Shown: positions 56,263-64,000, counted from the first letter of the stretch. The stretch: DNA of 64,000 bases from Jongsikchunia kroppenstedtii DSM 45133 (GCF_000380485.1 NZ_AQYG01000048.1:1-64000); one strand, 5' to 3'. The notes: generated by a model not told the origin, from the sequence alone. Numbers and translations: made by a program.

Positions 56263-57504
56263 ATGGAGAGAGCAGTGCGTTTCGTGGTGAATCATCGTGC
56301 GCGCCAGGCCGGTCTGGCCCTGGCAGTGTTCGCGGTCGTCGGTGCCGCAGCGGCGTGCTCGTCGACCAATTCGTACAGCAGCAACATTGACGGTCAGGCG
56401 GCCTCGCTCGATTCGGTGGTCGGGCCCGACGTCACCGTGAGCGCTCAGGGCAAGGCCCTGGCCAGCGGAGCCGACGATGTGCAGCCCGGGACGCCCCTCG
56501 TGGTCAACGCCGACGCCGGTCGACTGACGAATGTGCAGGTCACCAGCGGGTCCGGCGGCCACGTCAAGGGCGCGTACTCCAATAACGGCAAGACCTGGAC
56601 CAGCTCGGAGCCCTTCGGCTACGGCAAGGAGTACACGGTCAACGCGCAGGCGTCCGGTGTCGGCGGCTCGGCATCGCTCAAGCCGATCAACTTCACGACG
56701 ACCGAGCCCAACGGCGTCATCGATGCGTCGCTGCTGCCCGATCGGCAGGCCGATCCGGTCGTCGGTATCGCCCAGCCGGTGGTCATCAAGTTCGATACCC
56801 CGATCCCGAACAAGACTTTGGCGCAGAGCCTCATCCACATCACCACCAACCCGCCCGTCGAGGGCGCTTTCTACTGGCTGAGCGACTCCGAGGTGCACTG
56901 GCGGCCGCAGAACTTCTGGGCGCCCGGCACCAAGGTGCACGTGGATCTCAAGACCTACGGCCACGACCTCGGTGGCGGCTACTACGGCGCGGAGGATCAG
57001 AGCACCGATTTCACCATTGGCCGCTCGCTGATCTTCACCGCCGACGACGACACCCACACCATCACGGTCGCGGAGAACGGCAAGGTCATCCGCACCATGC
57101 CGACGTCGATGGGTGAGCACACATCGAGCAACGTGACGCCGAACGGCACCTACATCATCGGTAACCGTCAGGACAGCATCGTGATGGACTCGTCGACCTA
57201 CGGGCGTCCGGTCGACGGCCCGGGAGGCTACAAGGAGACCGTCTACCACGACACCCAGATGTCCTACAGCGGCATCTACATGCACTACGCGCCGTGGTCG
57301 ATCGGCTCGCAAGGGTCGGAGGACGTCAGCAACGGCTGCCTGAACCTCAACTACGACAACTCGACCTGGGTGCAGCACAACACGCTCCGAGGCGACCCGG
57401 TGATCGTCAAGAACACCCCTGGTCCGATCCTGCCCGGCAACGATGGGCTCGGCGACTGGAACACGCCTTGGAACGTCTGGAAAGCCGGCAACGCCAACAG
57501 CTGA
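56263..57504 (+). CDS. ldtB: L,D-transpeptidase, LdtMt2-type lipoprotein (first of pair)
   Basis: Makes 3-3 peptidoglycan cross-links outside the membrane. A 413-residue protein with a lipoprotein signal ending at Cys32 (VVGAAAAC). Two Ig-like domains (about 50-270) include the Big_5-type ITTNPPVEGAFYWLSDSEVHWRPQNFW. The YkuD catalytic domain (about 270-400) has MHYAPWSIGSQGSEDVSNGCLNL with catalytic Cys359 and the invariant His and Ser-x-Gly-Cys. Start ATG 56263, or GTG 56275 with RBS GGAGAGA; both leave the signal intact. The place near tRNA-Lys and orn matches Rv2518c (LdtMt2). Confidence 0.92.
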   Translation: MERAVRFVVNHRARQAGLALAVFAVVGAAAACSSTNSYSSNIDGQAASLDSVVGPDVTVSAQGKALASGADDVQPGTPLVVNADAGRLTNVQVTSGSGGHVKGAYSNNGKTWTSSEPFGYGKEYTVNAQASGVGGSASLKPINFTTTEPNGVIDASLLPDRQADPVVGIAQPVVIKFDTPIPNKTLAQSLIHITTNPPVEGAFYWLSDSEVHWRPQNFWAPGTKVHVDLKTYGHDLGGGYYGAEDQSTDFTIGRSLIFTADDDTHTITVAENGKVIRTMPTSMGEHTSSNVTPNGTYIIGNRQDSIVMDSSTYGRPVDGPGGYKETVYHDTQMSYSGIYMHYAPWSIGSQGSEDVSNGCLNLNYDNSTWVQHNTLRGDPVIVKNTPGPILPGNDGLGDWNTPWNVWKAGNANS

Positions 57505-57579
57505 CATCCGTTGGGCCGTCGTGCGTTCGATCGACGTTCGGTGAGCGGGCACGATGTGCGATTTGTCCGAATGACTAGG

Positions 57580-57585
57580 TACACT
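57580..57585 (+). promoter_or_regulatory. -10 box TACACT for the second L,D-transpeptidase (leaderless)
   Basis: TACACT ends 7 bases before the ATG at 57593, with no RBS between. It shows that this gene has its own promoter in the 88-base gap after its paralogue. Confidence 0.5.
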
Positions 57586-57592
57586 CGGCGGC

Positions 57593-58801
57593 ATGTTTCG
57601 GCGGTTGTTTGTGGGGGTGGCGTCACTGCTGACGGTGGCGGCCGTGGCTTCGTGTTCGGTCGACGGCGGCAACGACTACTCCGGTGAGGTCAACAGTTCG
57701 ACCCAGCTCGACGAGGTGCTTGTTCCGGGTATCAAGGTCTCCAGTGCCGACCGGGACGGCAAGCCGGCCATCGTCAAGGACGGCGCGGTCGGCGTGCAGC
57801 CGGGCGCCCCGATCGTGGTGTCGGCCGTCGACGGCCGACTGACCTCGGTCCGCATCGACAAGGCGGACGGTTCTCCGGTCCGCGGCGCGTTCAGCGAGGG
57901 AGGCCGTGTCTGGACCAGTGCGGAGCCGTTCGGCTACAACCGCTCCTACAGCGTGGTCACCGAGGCCCGCAGCGTGGGCGGTACCGCGAAGTCGCGCACG
58001 GCGTTCACCACCAAGGCGCCGAACAACTTGACGCAGGCATACCTGACGCCCTCGCCGGGCGAGACGGTCGGCGTCGGACAGCCGGTGTCGGTCAAGTTCG
58101 ACGAGCCGATCAAGGATCGCAAGGCCGCCGAGGCCGCGATCAAGGTCACGACCGATCCGCCGGTCCCCGGTGCGTTCTACTGGATCAGTGACACGGACGT
58201 CCGGTGGCGCCCGGCCGAGTACTGGAAGCCGGGCACCAAGGTGTCCGTCGACGTCCGCACCTACGGAATCGACCTGGGCGATGGCCTATTCGGCCAGGAG
58301 AACGTCAAGACGAACTTCGTGGTTGGCCGCAAGCAGATCTCTCGCGTCAGTGACAACGACAAGATCGTGCGCGTCGAGCGTGACGGCAAGGTGATTCGCT
58401 CCATGCCGACGTCGATGGGCAAGCCGGGCGACGAGACGGACAACGGCATCTATTTGGTCGCCGACAAGCACGACATGATCATCATGGATTCGTCGACCTA
58501 CGGCGTCCCCGTCAATTCGTCGAACGGCTACCGAACCCCAGTCAACTACGCGACGCGGATGTCCTTCAACGGCATCTTCTTCCACTCCGCACCGTGGTCG
58601 GTGTGGGCGCAGGGCAACACCAACACCAGTCACGGGTGCCTGAACCTGAGCCCCGATGATGCCCTGTGGATCATGGAGAACTCGTTGCGGGGCGACCCGG
58701 TGATCGTCACGGACACCACCGGCGGCACGCTCGCCGGCACCGACGGTCTGGGCGACTGGAACATCCCGTGGGAAATCTGGCAGCGCGGTAACGCCAGCTA
58801 G
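57593..58801 (+). CDS. L,D-transpeptidase, LdtMt2-type lipoprotein (second of pair)
   Basis: A 402-residue paralogue of the preceding protein with the same layout: lipoprotein signal (VAAVASC, Cys21), two Ig-like domains (VTTDPPVPGAFYWISDTDVRWRPAEYW), YkuD domain with FFHSAPWSVWAQGNTNTSHGCLNLS (catalytic Cys349) and the same tail GLGDWNIPWEIWQRGNAS. It arose by tandem duplication and has diverged, so the two may differ in timing or site. It ends directly against the convergent VOC gene, with no terminator between. Confidence 0.93.
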   Translation: MFRRLFVGVASLLTVAAVASCSVDGGNDYSGEVNSSTQLDEVLVPGIKVSSADRDGKPAIVKDGAVGVQPGAPIVVSAVDGRLTSVRIDKADGSPVRGAFSEGGRVWTSAEPFGYNRSYSVVTEARSVGGTAKSRTAFTTKAPNNLTQAYLTPSPGETVGVGQPVSVKFDEPIKDRKAAEAAIKVTTDPPVPGAFYWISDTDVRWRPAEYWKPGTKVSVDVRTYGIDLGDGLFGQENVKTNFVVGRKQISRVSDNDKIVRVERDGKVIRSMPTSMGKPGDETDNGIYLVADKHDMIIMDSSTYGVPVNSSNGYRTPVNYATRMSFNGIFFHSAPWSVWAQGNTNTSHGCLNLSPDDALWIMENSLRGDPVIVTDTTGGTLAGTDGLGDWNIPWEIWQRGNAS

Positions 58802-59524
58802 TCACGTGGTGACGGGCTGGAGCTCTGCTTCGATGAGGATGGTCGGTACGGTGAGCGCTCGATCGCGCACGGTGCAGACTCGGGTGCCGGGCTTGCGGCC
58901 GTCTCGAATCTCCGAGACCGGCACTCCGGCAGCCGTCAGGCGGGCGTGAGTCGCGTCCAGATCGACACTGCGCCAGGCGATACCCCAGATGGCGTCATCC
59001 CCAGGGCCGGCCGATGACACCTCCGTGCCCGCGGTGACGAGCAGTTCGAGGAAGCCGTCGCCGCAGCGGAAGAAGAGTTGCCGCATGCCCTGGAACTTCG
59101 TCTGGTCCAGCCGCAGATCCAGGCCCAGTCGGGCGCCGAGCGTCGCGACCGCCCGGTCCGGCTTGGCGGTCGTGTACACGATGTGATCGAGGCCGACGAT
59201 GTCCACCGGCGCCGCGCCACTGCTCAACGGCTCGCCACGGGTCTCGTCGGTGATGGACAGCGTCACGCCGTGGATGCCGACGGCCGGCGCCGGATCATCG
59301 CTGAGGGCGAGGCCGCGTCGCCGGAGCAGACGGGTCGACGCGTCCAGATCGTCGACGGTGAAGCGCACGGCTGATGCGCCCGCAGTATCTCCGGAGATGA
59401 GTTGCACTGCTCCCGTGGTGGTTTCGGCGTCCACCGCCGGCCCGAACAGGGTGCGATAGGCGGCATCCGCGGCAGTCACGTCCGGTGTGGTGAGTGTGAC
59501 GCTGTGGAATCCGGTGATGTTCAT
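58802..59524 (-). CDS. VOC (glyoxalase/dioxygenase fold) protein
   Basis: A 240-residue protein with two VOC modules: FHSVTLTTPDVTAADAAYRTLFG (1-110) and GLDHIVYTTAKPDRAVATLGARLGLDLRLDQTKFQGMRQLFFRCGDGFLELLV (115-240). The second module keeps His and Glu of a metal site. Substrate unknown. ATG 59524 (MNITGFHSV) or ATG 59533. Its stop codon abuts that of the second L,D-transpeptidase gene. Confidence 0.8.
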   Translation of the reverse strand: MNITGFHSVTLTTPDVTAADAAYRTLFGPAVDAETTTGAVQLISGDTAGASAVRFTVDDLDASTRLLRRRGLALSDDPAPAVGIHGVTLSITDETRGEPLSSGAAPVDIVGLDHIVYTTAKPDRAVATLGARLGLDLRLDQTKFQGMRQLFFRCGDGFLELLVTAGTEVSSAGPGDDAIWGIAWRSVDLDATHARLTAAGVPVSEIRDGRKPGTRVCTVRDRALTVPTILIEAELQPVTT

Positions 59525-59563
59525 GGGCTCCATGCAAGCACACGGGCGGTGTCAGGAGACGGC

Positions 59564-59597
59564 CGATGTCAGGACGGATGCGATGTCAGGACGGATG
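59564..59597. repeat. 17-bp perfect tandem duplication at the globin 3' end
   Basis: The unit CGATGTCAGGACGGATG occurs at 59564-59580 and again at 59581-59597 without a gap. The globin reading frame ends inside the outer copy. Confidence 0.85.
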
Positions 59598-59844
59598 CTG
59601 TGCGGTCGCGTGCGCGATGAAGTCGGCGAGGGTAGAGCTTTGCGCCGAACAACACGGTCTCCCAGAAGTCACACATCACAGGCAGATGAGACTCCAGGCC
59701 CTTCGCGCGGATCTCCTGGAACGGTTCGGCGAGAACGTGATCGACCAGCACTCGGCCGTAGAAACGGCGCAGCAGTGCCTCGATGGCTGCGCGATCCGCC
59801 AGGTCGGTGCGTTGCTCGAGTGCCCGGAGTGCGTCAGTGCTCAC
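59569..59844 (-). CDS. group III truncated-haemoglobin-like protein, 3' shortened
   Basis: A 91-residue protein. TDLADRAAIEALLRRFYGRVLVDHVLAEPF and KGLESHLPVMCDFWETVLFGAKLY match the A-E helices of group III truncated globins, which normally run to about 120-135 residues. After LY the sequence turns to RRLHRARDRTASVLTSHPS and stops in a tandem duplication, so the F-H helices are missing or replaced; the single His in RRLH is the only candidate for the haem ligand. It is likely a degenerate or partial globin. GTG 59844 overlaps the regulator stop (GTGA), so it was made as a pair with that regulator, suggesting nitric oxide or oxygen response. Confidence 0.65.
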   Translation of the reverse strand: MSTDALRALEQRTDLADRAAIEALLRRFYGRVLVDHVLAEPFQEIRAKGLESHLPVMCDFWETVLFGAKLYPRRLHRARDRTASVLTSHPS

Positions 59845-60491
59845 GCGCCGGCTCCGATCGCGGCGAGATGCGCCACGCACAGATCGGGCTGCACGAACGG
59901 CTCCAGCCGGTCGACTGTGAGCGGGGCCGACCGGGCCTCGAGTACACCCTTCATCAAGCCGAGATGGATCGGGCAGACCACGGATCGATCGGCGGCACCC
60001 ATGTCGAGAAAAGGGCAGTGGCGCAGGTTGATTCGCGTGGTATTCGCTGCAGACTCCGGTGCGAACCCGAGATCGTCAAGAACCCGCACCAGTTCGGCGG
60101 CGGCCGCACCCGCGTCGGGGTTCTTGGTCGGCGACGACGTCAGCCCGCGACCCCACGATCGGCCGGCTTCGATGGCGCGAGCGGTGCCGCTCGGCTCGTC
60201 GGCGAGCTGGGCGATGAGGATGTCTGCGAGCAGGCGATAGTTGCGCGGCCCGGCCGGATCCATGCCGCGGTGGGCGCGGAACATCTGGGCCGGCCTACCG
60301 GGGCCGGTCGGCCCGGCCTCGACGCGTTCGGCCTGGCCGTCGGCGAGGAGGGCCTCCAGGTGGAACCGGACGGTGTTGGGGTGCACAGCCAGCTGTTCGG
60401 CGATCTCCGCGATGCTCATCGGCGCCCGCGCATCCCGGAGCGCGGCCAGTACCCGTGCTCGGCGGCCGGTGCGTGCGGGCTGTGGCGTCAT
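59841..60491 (-). CDS. HTH regulator with C-terminal cysteine cluster (SufR/ArsR-like)
   Basis: A 216-residue DNA-binding protein. Winged HTH at residues about 10-70: RARVLAALRDARAPMSIAEIAEQLAVHPNTVRFHLEALLADG. The C-terminal part has Cys159 (LRHCPF), Cys173 (VVCPIHLGL) and Cys205 (DLCVAHL), the spacing type seen in regulators that hold an iron-sulfur cluster such as SufR. Its gene partner is a globin, so an NO- or redox-sensing role is a reasonable inference. ATG 60491 is preceded by GAGGTG. A perfect 13-7-13 inverted repeat lies 51 bases upstream, fitting autoregulation. Confidence 0.8.
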   Translation of the reverse strand: MTPQPARTGRRARVLAALRDARAPMSIAEIAEQLAVHPNTVRFHLEALLADGQAERVEAGPTGPGRPAQMFRAHRGMDPAGPRNYRLLADILIAQLADEPSGTARAIEAGRSWGRGLTSSPTKNPDAGAAAAELVRVLDDLGFAPESAANTTRINLRHCPFLDMGAADRSVVCPIHLGLMKGVLEARSAPLTVDRLEPFVQPDLCVAHLAAIGAGA

Positions 60492-60542
60492 TGCGTCATC
60501 ACCTCGATTCGCGGCCCGACAGAGTCCTGGAGGAGCGCAGCT

Positions 60543-60575
60543 CTAGTTTATACAAATCTAAATTGTATAAACTAG
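60543..60575. promoter_or_regulatory. 33-bp AT-rich operator of the regulator-globin operon
   Basis: CTAGTTTATACAA (60543-60555) and TTGTATAAACTAG (60563-60575) are perfect inverted arms around 7 bases. The element is about 80% AT in a region of about 65% GC. The gap 60576-60755 beyond it shows only a weak stem (GCCAGCGG at 60715 with CCGCTGGC at 60737) after the DUF3761 gene. Confidence 0.8.
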
Positions 60576-60755
60576 GCAGGCGTGGTCCGGGAGCCTGATC
60601 AGCGTGATGCGGCGTCGGGCGCTCACGACGCCATCTTCGGTGGACTTCGGTGAGGTGCGTCAGCGACTCGGGATTGCATGTCGATGAATTTGTCGCGTGA
60701 GCAACGGGTTTCATGCCAGCGGGCCGGCCGCGGAGACCGCTGGCGAAGCGTCGGG

Positions 60756-61031
60756 CTAGTTGAGCCAGTCGGCCACGCCGCCGTGACCGGAACATGTGCC
60801 CTTGTGATGCTGTGAGAACGACCAGTCGCCGTCGCGGCATTGTGCCGTCGCCCCGGCCGGCGGACTACCGCCGCCTGCTTGCGGGTCGGGGACGCAATTG
60901 CCGTCTGAATTGCTGTAGTCCCCGGCGGGGCAATCGGATATGCCGCTGTCGGCGTTCGCAACTGCTGGGGCCACGAGAAGCGCCCCACCCAAGGTTAATG
61001 CTGCGATGAAACTGACCATGGTTCGTTTCAT
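60756..61031 (-). CDS. secreted DUF3761 protein
   Basis: A 91-residue protein. Signal peptide MKRTMVSFIAALTLGGALLVAP with an ANA-D cleavage site near residue 27. The mature part has four cysteines and the DUF3761 pattern TAQCRDGDWSFSQHHKGTCSGHGGVADWL. Function unknown; small exported proteins of this type are common in mycobacteria and relatives. ATG 61031 follows AGGGGGCGACC; the longer frame is unsupported. Confidence 0.85.
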   Translation of the reverse strand: MKRTMVSFIAALTLGGALLVAPAVANADSGISDCPAGDYSNSDGNCVPDPQAGGGSPPAGATAQCRDGDWSFSQHHKGTCSGHGGVADWLN

Positions 61032-61200
61032 GGTCGCCCCCTGACCTGGTGTAATGCTCGACTGAGCATAGCGCCGGCCAGGCCAGCACGAACACAGCGC
61101 GTGTTGTGCGCGATTGATGTGAATCGGCACCGGGCAAGGATCACTTCCGCCCGGAAACGAAATGAGCGGACCGCCTCGGCGAGCCGCTCATTTCGAAGTT

Positions 61201-61276
61201 TGGGGTGGACGACGGGACTCGAACCCGCGACAGCCAGAATCACAATCTGGTGCTCTACCAACTGAACTACGCCCAC
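61201..61276 (-). tRNA. tRNA-His (GUG)
   Basis: On the minus strand the molecule starts GTGGGCGTAGTTCAGTTGGT, with anticodon loop TTGTGAT (GTG) on the stem CCAGA/TCTGG and T-arm GCGGGTTCGAGTCCCGT. CCA is encoded (61201-61203). An extra G at -1 (complement of 61277) faces C73, the histidine identity pair. Confidence 0.95.
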
Positions 61277-61346
61277 CATCGACCCCGTTGCCGGAGCCAG
61301 GGAGTTACTTTAGCGTCTCTGCGGTCGCGATTGCCAATCGATACCG

Positions 61347-61946
61347 TCAGGCCGGTCCGAGCTGCCCGACGGCGGCGTCGATACTGTCCTGGTCGGGTCC
61401 CGGGTCGGCGACGAAAGCCGTTGCGCGGTAGTACTTCAGCTCGCGAATTGATTCGCGGATATCGGCGAGCGCACGGTGCGCGAGACCCTTTTCCGGCTGG
61501 CTGAAGTAGATCTTCGGATACCAGCGCCGGCAGAGTTCTTTGATCGAGCTCACATCGATCATCCGGTAGTGCAGAAACGTGTCCAGCTCGGGCATGTCCC
61601 GGGCGATGAAACCGCGGTCGGTGGCGATGGAATTGCCTGCCAGGGGCGTCTGCCCGGCGACGGGGATGTGTTCGCGCAGATACGCCAGCACCTGCTGCTC
61701 GGCGTCCGCCAACGTCACCGTCGAGGCACGTACCTCCTCCGTGAGGCCGGAGTTCGCATGCATCTTCTGCACCACGTCCGGCATGTTGGCCAGTGCCTCG
61801 TCGTCGGCATGGATGACCAGGTCGACGCCCTCGCCGAGAATGTTGAGGTCGCTGTCGGTCACCAGCGCGGCGATCTCGATCAATTTGTCACCGGCCAACG
61901 ACAATCCGGTCATCTCGCAGTCGATCCACACCAGTTTGTCTTGCAC
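61347..61946 (-). CDS. orn: oligoribonuclease
   Basis: 3'-5' exonuclease that finishes RNA decay by degrading oligoribonucleotides, including pGpG. The 199-residue DEDDh protein shows [12 protein letters not shown] (DxE), [43 protein letters not shown], and [17 protein letters not shown] (His, Asp). GTG 61946 ([15 protein letters not shown]) is preferred over ATG 61958: the family starts there and TATGGT lies 7 bases upstream. Orthologue: Rv2511. Confidence 0.95.
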   Translation of the reverse strand: MQDKLVWIDCEMTGLSLAGDKLIEIAALVTDSDLNILGEGVDLVIHADDEALANMPDVVQKMHANSGLTEEVRASTVTLADAEQQVLAYLREHIPVAGQTPLAGNSIATDRGFIARDMPELDTFLHYRMIDVSSIKELCRRWYPKIYFSQPEKGLAHRALADIRESIRELKYYRATAFVADPGPDQDSIDAAVGQLGPA

Positions 61947-61953
61947 CCGAACA

Positions 61954-61959
61954 ACCATA
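61954..61959 (-). promoter_or_regulatory. -10 box TATGGT for orn (leaderless)
   Basis: On the minus strand TATGGT ends 7 bases before the GTG at 61946. It contains the ATG otherwise taken as the start. Confidence 0.5.
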
Positions 61960-62044
61960 GGCGACTACGCGATCGGGATAGTCTGCACATCGGTAAATGG
62001 CAGTGCATTGTTGGTGAATCACCACCAAGGGAAGCAGGAACGGT

Positions 62045-63631
62045 ATGGCAGACGCATCGAGCGCGGCACAGCAGATCGCAGCGGGTTACGAGACCGGTGG
62101 AACGGCTCTCGAGCTCGGCACCGTCGTCGTGAACGGCGAGGTCGATCCGGCCGCCCGGGTGCGGATCCCGCTCGCGATGATGAACCGGCACGGGCTGATC
62201 GCCGGTGCTACCGGCACCGGCAAGACCAAGACACTCCAAGTGGTCGCCGAGCAACTGTCGGCGGCGGGCGTGCCGGTCGTCATGGCCGACATCAAGGGCG
62301 ACCTCTCCGGGCTGTCGGTTGCGGGGGAGTCGAACGACAAGGTCACCGAGCGGGCCAAGGACACCGGCGACGACTGGCAGGGTGCTTCCTATCCGACCGA
62401 GTTCGTGTCGCTGGGCACCGGCGGCATCGGTGTACCGATCCGCGCGACCATCACCTCGTTCGGTCCGATCCTGCTATCGAAGGTGCTGGGGCTCAACGAC
62501 ACTCAGGAATCGACCCTCGGTCTGATCTTCCATTGGGCGGATACTCAGGGACTGGCTCTGCTGGACCTGAAGGACCTCAAGGCCGTCATCACCCATCTGA
62601 CGAGCGACGAGGGTAAAGCCGACCTGAAGGGTATCGGCGGCGTCTCGGCCGCCACGGCTGGCGTCATCCTCCGTTCGCTCGCGAACCTGGAGGCAAACGG
62701 CGGCGACACGTTCTTCGGCGAGCCGGAGATCGACCCGGCCGACCTGATCCGGACCGCGACGGACGGTCGCGGTGTCATCACGCTGTTCGAACTCGGCGAT
62801 CAGTCGGCCCGCCCGGTGTTGTTCTCCACCTTCCTGATGTGGATCCTCGCGGACCTCTTCCAGTTCCTGCCCGAGGCGGGTGACCTCGACAAGCCGAAGC
62901 TGGTGTTCATCTTCGACGAGGCGCATCTGCTGTTCGCCGACTCGTCGAAGGCGTTCGTCGAGCAGGTCGTGCAGACGGTGAAGCTGATCCGTTCCAAGGG
63001 CGTGGGCGTGTACTTCTGCTCGCAGATGCCGACCGACATCCCGAACGATGTCCTGTCGCAGCTGGGTGCCCGCATCCAGCACGCCCTGCGCGCCTTCACC
63101 CCGGACGATCAGAAGGCTCTGAGCCGCACGGTGAAGACCTACCCGAACACCGACGTCTACGACCTCGAAAAGGATCTGACGGCACTCGGGATCGGCGAAG
63201 CGATCGTCACAGTGCTGTCGGAGAAGGGGGCCCCGACGCCCGTGGCGTGGACGCGGCTGCGGCCGCCGCATTCGCTGATGGACACGATCGGCGACGACAA
63301 GATCAAGGCGGCCGCCGCGGCCAGCTCACTGCAGGACAAGTACGGCGAGACGATCGACCGCGAGTCCGCCTATGAGAAGCTGAACGCGAAAATGGCTGCG
63401 GCCCAGCCGGAATCCGGTGACGGCGCCGCGCCGGCCGGTGATTCGCCGTTCGCGGGCGCCGAGGGCAATGCGACGGCGACGGGCAGCACGCCGCGCGGCA
63501 AGAAGCAGGAGGAGGGCGCCGTCGAGCAGGTGATGAACAACGCCGCCGTCAAGAGCTTCATGCGGTCCGCGGGCACCGCCATCGGGCGCGAGATCACCCG
63601 GTCGCTGTTCGGCGCCGCGCGGCGCCGCTGA
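62045..63631 (+). CDS. HerA-like DUF853 ATPase
   Basis: A 528-residue P-loop ATPase of the helicase HerA-like/DUF853 family (Rv2510c by position). Walker A GLIAGATGTGKTKTLQVV, VVMADIKGDLSG, Walker B KLVFIFDEAHLLFADSS, CSQMPTDIPNDVLSQLGARIQHALRAFTPDD (arginine-finger area). The C-terminal 130 residues are low complexity with a basic end. Proposed to act on DNA, but the role is not known. ATG 62045 follows GGGAAGCAGG. It is divergent from orn. Confidence 0.9.
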   Translation: MADASSAAQQIAAGYETGGTALELGTVVVNGEVDPAARVRIPLAMMNRHGLIAGATGTGKTKTLQVVAEQLSAAGVPVVMADIKGDLSGLSVAGESNDKVTERAKDTGDDWQGASYPTEFVSLGTGGIGVPIRATITSFGPILLSKVLGLNDTQESTLGLIFHWADTQGLALLDLKDLKAVITHLTSDEGKADLKGIGGVSAATAGVILRSLANLEANGGDTFFGEPEIDPADLIRTATDGRGVITLFELGDQSARPVLFSTFLMWILADLFQFLPEAGDLDKPKLVFIFDEAHLLFADSSKAFVEQVVQTVKLIRSKGVGVYFCSQMPTDIPNDVLSQLGARIQHALRAFTPDDQKALSRTVKTYPNTDVYDLEKDLTALGIGEAIVTVLSEKGAPTPVAWTRLRPPHSLMDTIGDDKIKAAAAASSLQDKYGETIDRESAYEKLNAKMAAAQPESGDGAAPAGDSPFAGAEGNATATGSTPRGKKQEEGAVEQVMNNAAVKSFMRSAGTAIGREITRSLFGAARRR

Positions 63632-63641
63632 CCGTCAACAA

Positions 63642-63678
63642 CAACGGGCCGACTCGAACGAATCGAGTCGGCCCGTTG
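63642..63678. terminator. bidirectional terminator
   Basis: A perfect 16-bp stem, CAACGGGCCGACTCGA (63642-63657) with TCGAGTCGGCCCGTTG (63663-63678), around ACGAA, between converging genes. Confidence 0.85.
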
Positions 63679-63695
63679 GTCATTGAGCGTGGCGA

Positions 63696-64000
63696 CTACT
63701 CCGACGGCCCGACCTGTCCCCGGAATGCCTTGCCCGCCACGAATGCCGAGATCTTGCGGGGCGCGTAGGCGGCCGCGGTCGAGATGGCTTTGCTGAACGT
63801 TCCCGGCACGATGCGCTGCTTGTTGCGTTCGAGCGCGTCGATGCTGTCGCGGGCGGCCTTGTCGGCGGGGTACCAGGCGAAATCCGGCACGCCCTCCATG
63901 TCGGTGTTGCCCTCGGTACGCACCGGGCCGGGTGCCAGCAGGGTGATGTTGACACCCTTCTCGGCGACCTCGACGCGCAGGGCCTCGGCCAGGTTGTTGA
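63696..64000 (-). CDS. short-chain dehydrogenase/reductase, C-terminal part (runs off the window)
   Basis: The last 101 codons of a minus-strand gene whose start lies beyond 64000. The visible protein begins NNLAEALRVEVAEKGVNITLLAPGPVRTEG, the typical post-catalytic SDR segment (LAPGPVxT), and ends ISAFVAGKAFRGQVGPSE. The catalytic YxxxK is outside the window. By order it matches Rv2509, next to Rv2510c. Confidence 0.85.
   Translation of the reverse strand, partial: NNLAEALRVEVAEKGVNITLLAPGPVRTEGNTDMEGVPDFAWYPADKAARDSIDALERNKQRIVPGTFSKAISTAAAYAPRKISAFVAGKAFRGQVGPSE

Overview
The window is one high-GC actinobacterial chromosome segment. Gene content and order point to the mycolate-producing Mycobacteriales, most likely Gordonia or a close relative; this is an inference, since no species marker can be compared here. 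The reasons are: a single-polypeptide type I fatty acid synthase followed by its own AcpS, NucS mismatch repair, the Mec-CysO-CysM cysteine pathway, an LdtMt2-type L,D-transpeptidase pair, and long stretches in the same order as Mycobacterium tuberculosis. Positions 6.1-27.6 kb follow Rv1321 to Rv1343c and 42-64 kb follow Rv2524c to Rv2509, while the parts between them are joined differently. Synteny statements are from memory, not from a search.

Layout. 1-330: 3' tip of a 23S rRNA gene, 5S rRNA and the operon terminator. 0.4-4.7 kb: an ABC exporter (ATPase, permease, DUF2269-like membrane protein) with a histidine kinase and LuxR-type regulator; the kinase reading frame is shifted near its 3' end. 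4.7-12 kb: glutaminase-STAS, NucS, a DivIVA-like coiled-coil protein, methylmalonyl-CoA epimerase, thiolase and a thioredoxin-TPR protein. 11.6-18.4 kb (minus): pncB, dinG, glgB and a lipoprotein metallopeptidase with overlapping ends. 18.4-26.7 kb (plus): clpS, DUF2017, P1 peptidase, mec, cysO, cysM, rhomboid, murI, an Rv1339-type phosphodiesterase, an SRPBCC protein, RNase PH and RdgB.

26.7-35 kb is mostly minus strand: two small membrane proteins, tRNA-Leu (plus), a DesA3-type desaturase with its reductase, a nitronate monooxygenase, an MpaB-family oxygenase (plus) under a clear palindrome, and a long-chain acyl-CoA synthetase. 35-41.7 kb: a DeaD RNA helicase, a 1395-residue SF1 helicase with a C-terminal Vsr-like nuclease domain, and a HIT protein. 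42-51.8 kb: fas and acpS. 51.8-64 kb: TetR, Bcp, DUF3618 protein, succinate-semialdehyde dehydrogenase, epoxide hydrolase, tRNA-Lys, two tandem L,D-transpeptidases, a VOC protein, a cysteine-bearing HTH regulator with a shortened group III globin, a secreted DUF3761 protein, tRNA-His, orn, a HerA/DUF853 ATPase and the 3' part of an SDR gene running off the window.

Most is ordinary core genome. The most interesting points are: (1) the regulator-globin pair under a perfect 13-7-13 AT-rich inverted repeat, with the globin 3' end shortened at a 17-bp tandem duplication; (2) the large helicase-nuclease fusion; (3) the frameshifted kinase; (4) many genes whose start codon lies 6-7 bases after a TANNNT -10 box, implying leaderless mRNAs, including a symmetric divergent pair at pncB/clpS; and (5) palindromes in front of the ABC operon, the MpaB gene and fas. 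I saw no CRISPR array, insertion sequence, integrase or phage gene.
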